Below are positions 6,266-7,595 of a stretch of 7,595 nt of DNA, in pieces. Location of the stretch: contig JAICND010000061.1 of assembly GCA_025929005.1 (NCBI GenBank), forward strand, positions 1 through 7,595, in the 5' to 3' direction. Source of the stretch: Acidimicrobiia bacterium. Its GTDB lineage: Bacteria; Actinomycetota; Acidimicrobiia; Spongiisociales; ZC4RG35. Each line of letters begins with the position of its first letter. The stretch's first letter is position 1. Below the pieces are notes generated by a model, which saw only the letters and a list, made by a program, of their open reading frames with translations, did no database searches and had not been told where the DNA came from. Made by a program: the position numbers and the translations under genes.

Positions 6266-6775
6266 GTGAATGACTTCAACAGCGATGTCGCGGCGGCGAT
6301 CGGGCACAAGATCACGGATGGGGAATCGTTGACGCTGACGGAACTGGTGGACAGGGTGCGCCGTCACTACGACGACGGATGTTTCGCCTGCGGACGCGCC
6401 AACCCGTCCGGACTGCGGATTGACGATTTCCGCGCAATATCGGGAGGGGTTGCTGCCGGATTCATACCCGGCGCGTTTCATCGGGGAACGTTTGGTGTGC
6501 TCCATGGAGGCCTGGCTGCCACAGCCCTCGACGAAATCATGGCCTGGGCCGGAATCATCCTCGACGGGGTCCTTTGCGTCACGGCCAATCTCGAGCTTCG
6601 GTTTCGCCAACCTGTGCCGGTCGAGAGACCGCTGGGGCTCAGCGCCTGGCTCGGTGTCCGTTCGGGACGCCGGCTCCGCATCACAGGTGAGCTTGCCACC
6701 GAAGCCGGTCCGGCGGTCGAAGCGACGGGCCTCTACGTAGTCGCCCACCAGGTCTCCGACCTTCTGCACACCTGA
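6266..6775 (+). CDS. PaaI-like hotdog-fold thioesterase family protein
   Basis: A 169-residue soluble protein of the hotdog superfamily, probably an acyl-CoA thioesterase; its natural substrate is not known. The core motif is VLHGGLAATALDE (78-90), matching the HGG...xxDE helix and active-site region of PaaI/YiiD-like thioesterases. The preceding segment CFACGRANPSGLRI (39-52) is the Cys-x2-Cys NP-x-GL entry typical of one actinobacterial subgroup. Later strands VTANLELRFRQPVPVERPL (105-123) fit the hotdog sheet. About 35 N-terminal residues before the CxxC are rich in charged residues and predicted helical. The GTG at 6266 is the first usable start after an in-frame TAG at 6251 and the only one well upstream of the CxxC. 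It is divergent from nth across 35 bp and is followed 2 bp later by an EamA transporter, so the two are likely cotranscribed. Confidence 0.82.
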   Translation: MNDFNSDVAAAIGHKITDGESLTLTELVDRVRRHYDDGCFACGRANPSGLRIDDFRAISGGVAAGFIPGAFHRGTFGVLHGGLAATALDEIMAWAGIILDGVLCVTANLELRFRQPVPVERPLGLSAWLGVRSGRRLRITGELATEAGPAVEATGLYVVAHQVSDLLHT

Positions 6776-6777
6776 TC

Positions 6778-7595
6778 GTGCGCCGAACCACGCTGGCCGG
6801 ACTCGCCCTCACCGCGGCCGCCTTCTTGTTCGGCTCGACCTTCGTTGTCATCAAAGATGCGGTCGCCAGTTTCCCACCAATCAACTTCGTCGCCTGGCGA
6901 TTCCTTCTGGGCGGATTGGCTCTGGCGATTCTGAGTATCCCCCGCGGCATGCAACTGTGGCGCGACGCCACGGTCACCGGGCTCCTGCTATTTCTCGGAT
7001 ACGCCGCCCAGACAGTGGGGCTCACCACCACCAGCGCATCGAACTCCGCCCTGATTACGGGGCTCTTCGTGATCGTGACGCCCTTGCTGGCGGCCGCGTT
7101 GGCGAAACGTTCGCCCGGAGGATGGGTGGTGGTTGGTGCCGTAGTCGCATTTATGGGCGTGGTTCTGCTCACCGCCAACGAAGGCTTGCGGCTGCGATCG
7201 GGCGACCTCTTGACGCTCGTGTGTGCGGGCGCATTTGCCGGCCACATAGTCGCCCTGGCTCGCTTCGCCCCCCGCCACCCGGTCATTCCGTTCACGGCGG
7301 CCCAAGTTCTCATCACGGCGGTCCTGGCGTTCCCCGCCGCCGCTCTTCTGGAGGGACCCCGGGTGCCGACGTCACGAGAGGTTCCTGCCCTCATCCTGAC
7401 GGCGCTCGGGGTGAGCGCCGGGGCCTTCCTCCTTCAGATCTGGGCGCAGACCGTCATCGGCCCGGCCCGAACCGGGATACTCCTGACCCTCGAGCCGGCA
7501 TTCGGGGTCGCCACTGCAGCCGTCGTGCTGGGCGAACGACTGACTCCAACCGGATGGTTGGGTGCGGCGCTCATCGTCGCGGCGATCTACCTCGT
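6778..7595 (+). CDS. EamA-family (DMT superfamily) transporter, 3' end cut by window
   Basis: The frame is open from GTG 6778 to the window end: 272 full codons plus two bases, no stop. The protein is a ten-helix drug/metabolite transporter with two EamA repeats (about 8-133 and 142-272). The first repeat has FLFGSTFVVIKDA (16-28) and FVAWRF (37-42), the usual helix 1 and helix 2 landmarks, and YAAQTVGLTTTSASNSALI (75-93). The second ends with ILLTLEPAFGVATAAVVLGE (234-253), then RLTPTGWLGAALIVAA, the strongly conserved EamA C-terminus. Only some 15-30 residues should be missing. The start lies 2 bp after the thioesterase stop with no Shine-Dalgarno sequence, which suggests coupling by re-initiation. 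Substrate is unknown; family members export amino acids, metabolites or drugs. Confidence 0.9.
   Translation, partial: MRRTTLAGLALTAAAFLFGSTFVVIKDAVASFPPINFVAWRFLLGGLALAILSIPRGMQLWRDATVTGLLLFLGYAAQTVGLTTTSASNSALITGLFVIVTPLLAAALAKRSPGGWVVVGAVVAFMGVVLLTANEGLRLRSGDLLTLVCAGAFAGHIVALARFAPRHPVIPFTAAQVLITAVLAFPAAALLEGPRVPTSREVPALILTALGVSAGAFLLQIWAQTVIGPARTGILLTLEPAFGVATAAVVLGERLTPTGWLGAALIVAAIYL

Noticed and set aside
6681..7394. Minus-strand open frame of 237 codons opposite the EamA gene
   Set aside because: The plus-strand frame has the EamA repeats and conserved C-terminus. The minus frame is an Arg/Ala/Thr-rich shadow.
1..7595. Search for CRISPR arrays, tRNA/rRNA, IS ends, toxin-antitoxin or defence genes and a novel system
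   Set aside because: The bases are almost fully accounted for by recognised housekeeping and transport genes. No repeated spacer units, RNA-gene signatures, transposase or inverted-repeat ends were seen.

Overview
The window is a gene-dense, high-GC bacterial chromosome segment. Almost every base lies in a protein-coding gene, neighbouring genes overlap by 1 to 8 bases, GTG starts are common, and clear Shine-Dalgarno sequences are nearly absent. This style fits an actinobacterium, possibly an uncultured or marine Acidimicrobiia-like lineage, but that placement is an inference from composition and layout and is weak. I see no rRNA, tRNA, CRISPR array, insertion sequence, prophage or plasmid signature.

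Layout. (1) Positions 1-3020, minus strand: a tightly packed cluster read right to left, ccdA (thiol-reductant membrane transporter), then trpE (anthranilate synthase component I), then a YgfZ-like folate-binding Fe-S maintenance protein, then the first nine codons of another gene leaving the window. Its start reads like a GH13 alpha-glucosidase/amylase N-terminus. (2) Positions 3042/3078-4295, plus strand: an MFS transporter divergent from ccdA. (3) Positions 4249-6230, minus strand: nth (endonuclease III) followed by a DinF-type MATE efflux protein, joined by a GTGA stop/start overlap. The 3' end of the MATE gene overlaps the 3' end of the MFS gene by 47 bp. (4) Positions 6266-7595, plus strand: a hotdog-fold PaaI-like thioesterase and, 2 bp later, an EamA-family (DMT) transporter cut by the window end.

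How the genes fit together. This is ordinary housekeeping and transport content. Three products relate to thiol or Fe-S chemistry: CcdA moves reducing power across the membrane, YgfZ supports Fe-S enzymes, and Nth carries a [4Fe-4S] cluster. Three are multi-pass transporters of unknown substrate (MFS, MATE, EamA). TrpE has all expected active-site and feedback motifs, but no other trp gene is adjacent. There are no intergenic stretches over 300 bases. The only two non-coding gaps of any size, 57 bp at 3021-3077 and 35 bp at 6231-6265, are divergent promoter regions. The second holds two back-to-back TANNNT hexamers, each 9 nt before a start codon, which suggests leaderless transcription.

I did not find convincing evidence of a previously undescribed system. 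The points most worth a second look are the antisense 3' overlap of the two transporter genes, the compact divergent leaderless-type promoter, and the unusual ccdA-trpE-ygfZ linkage.
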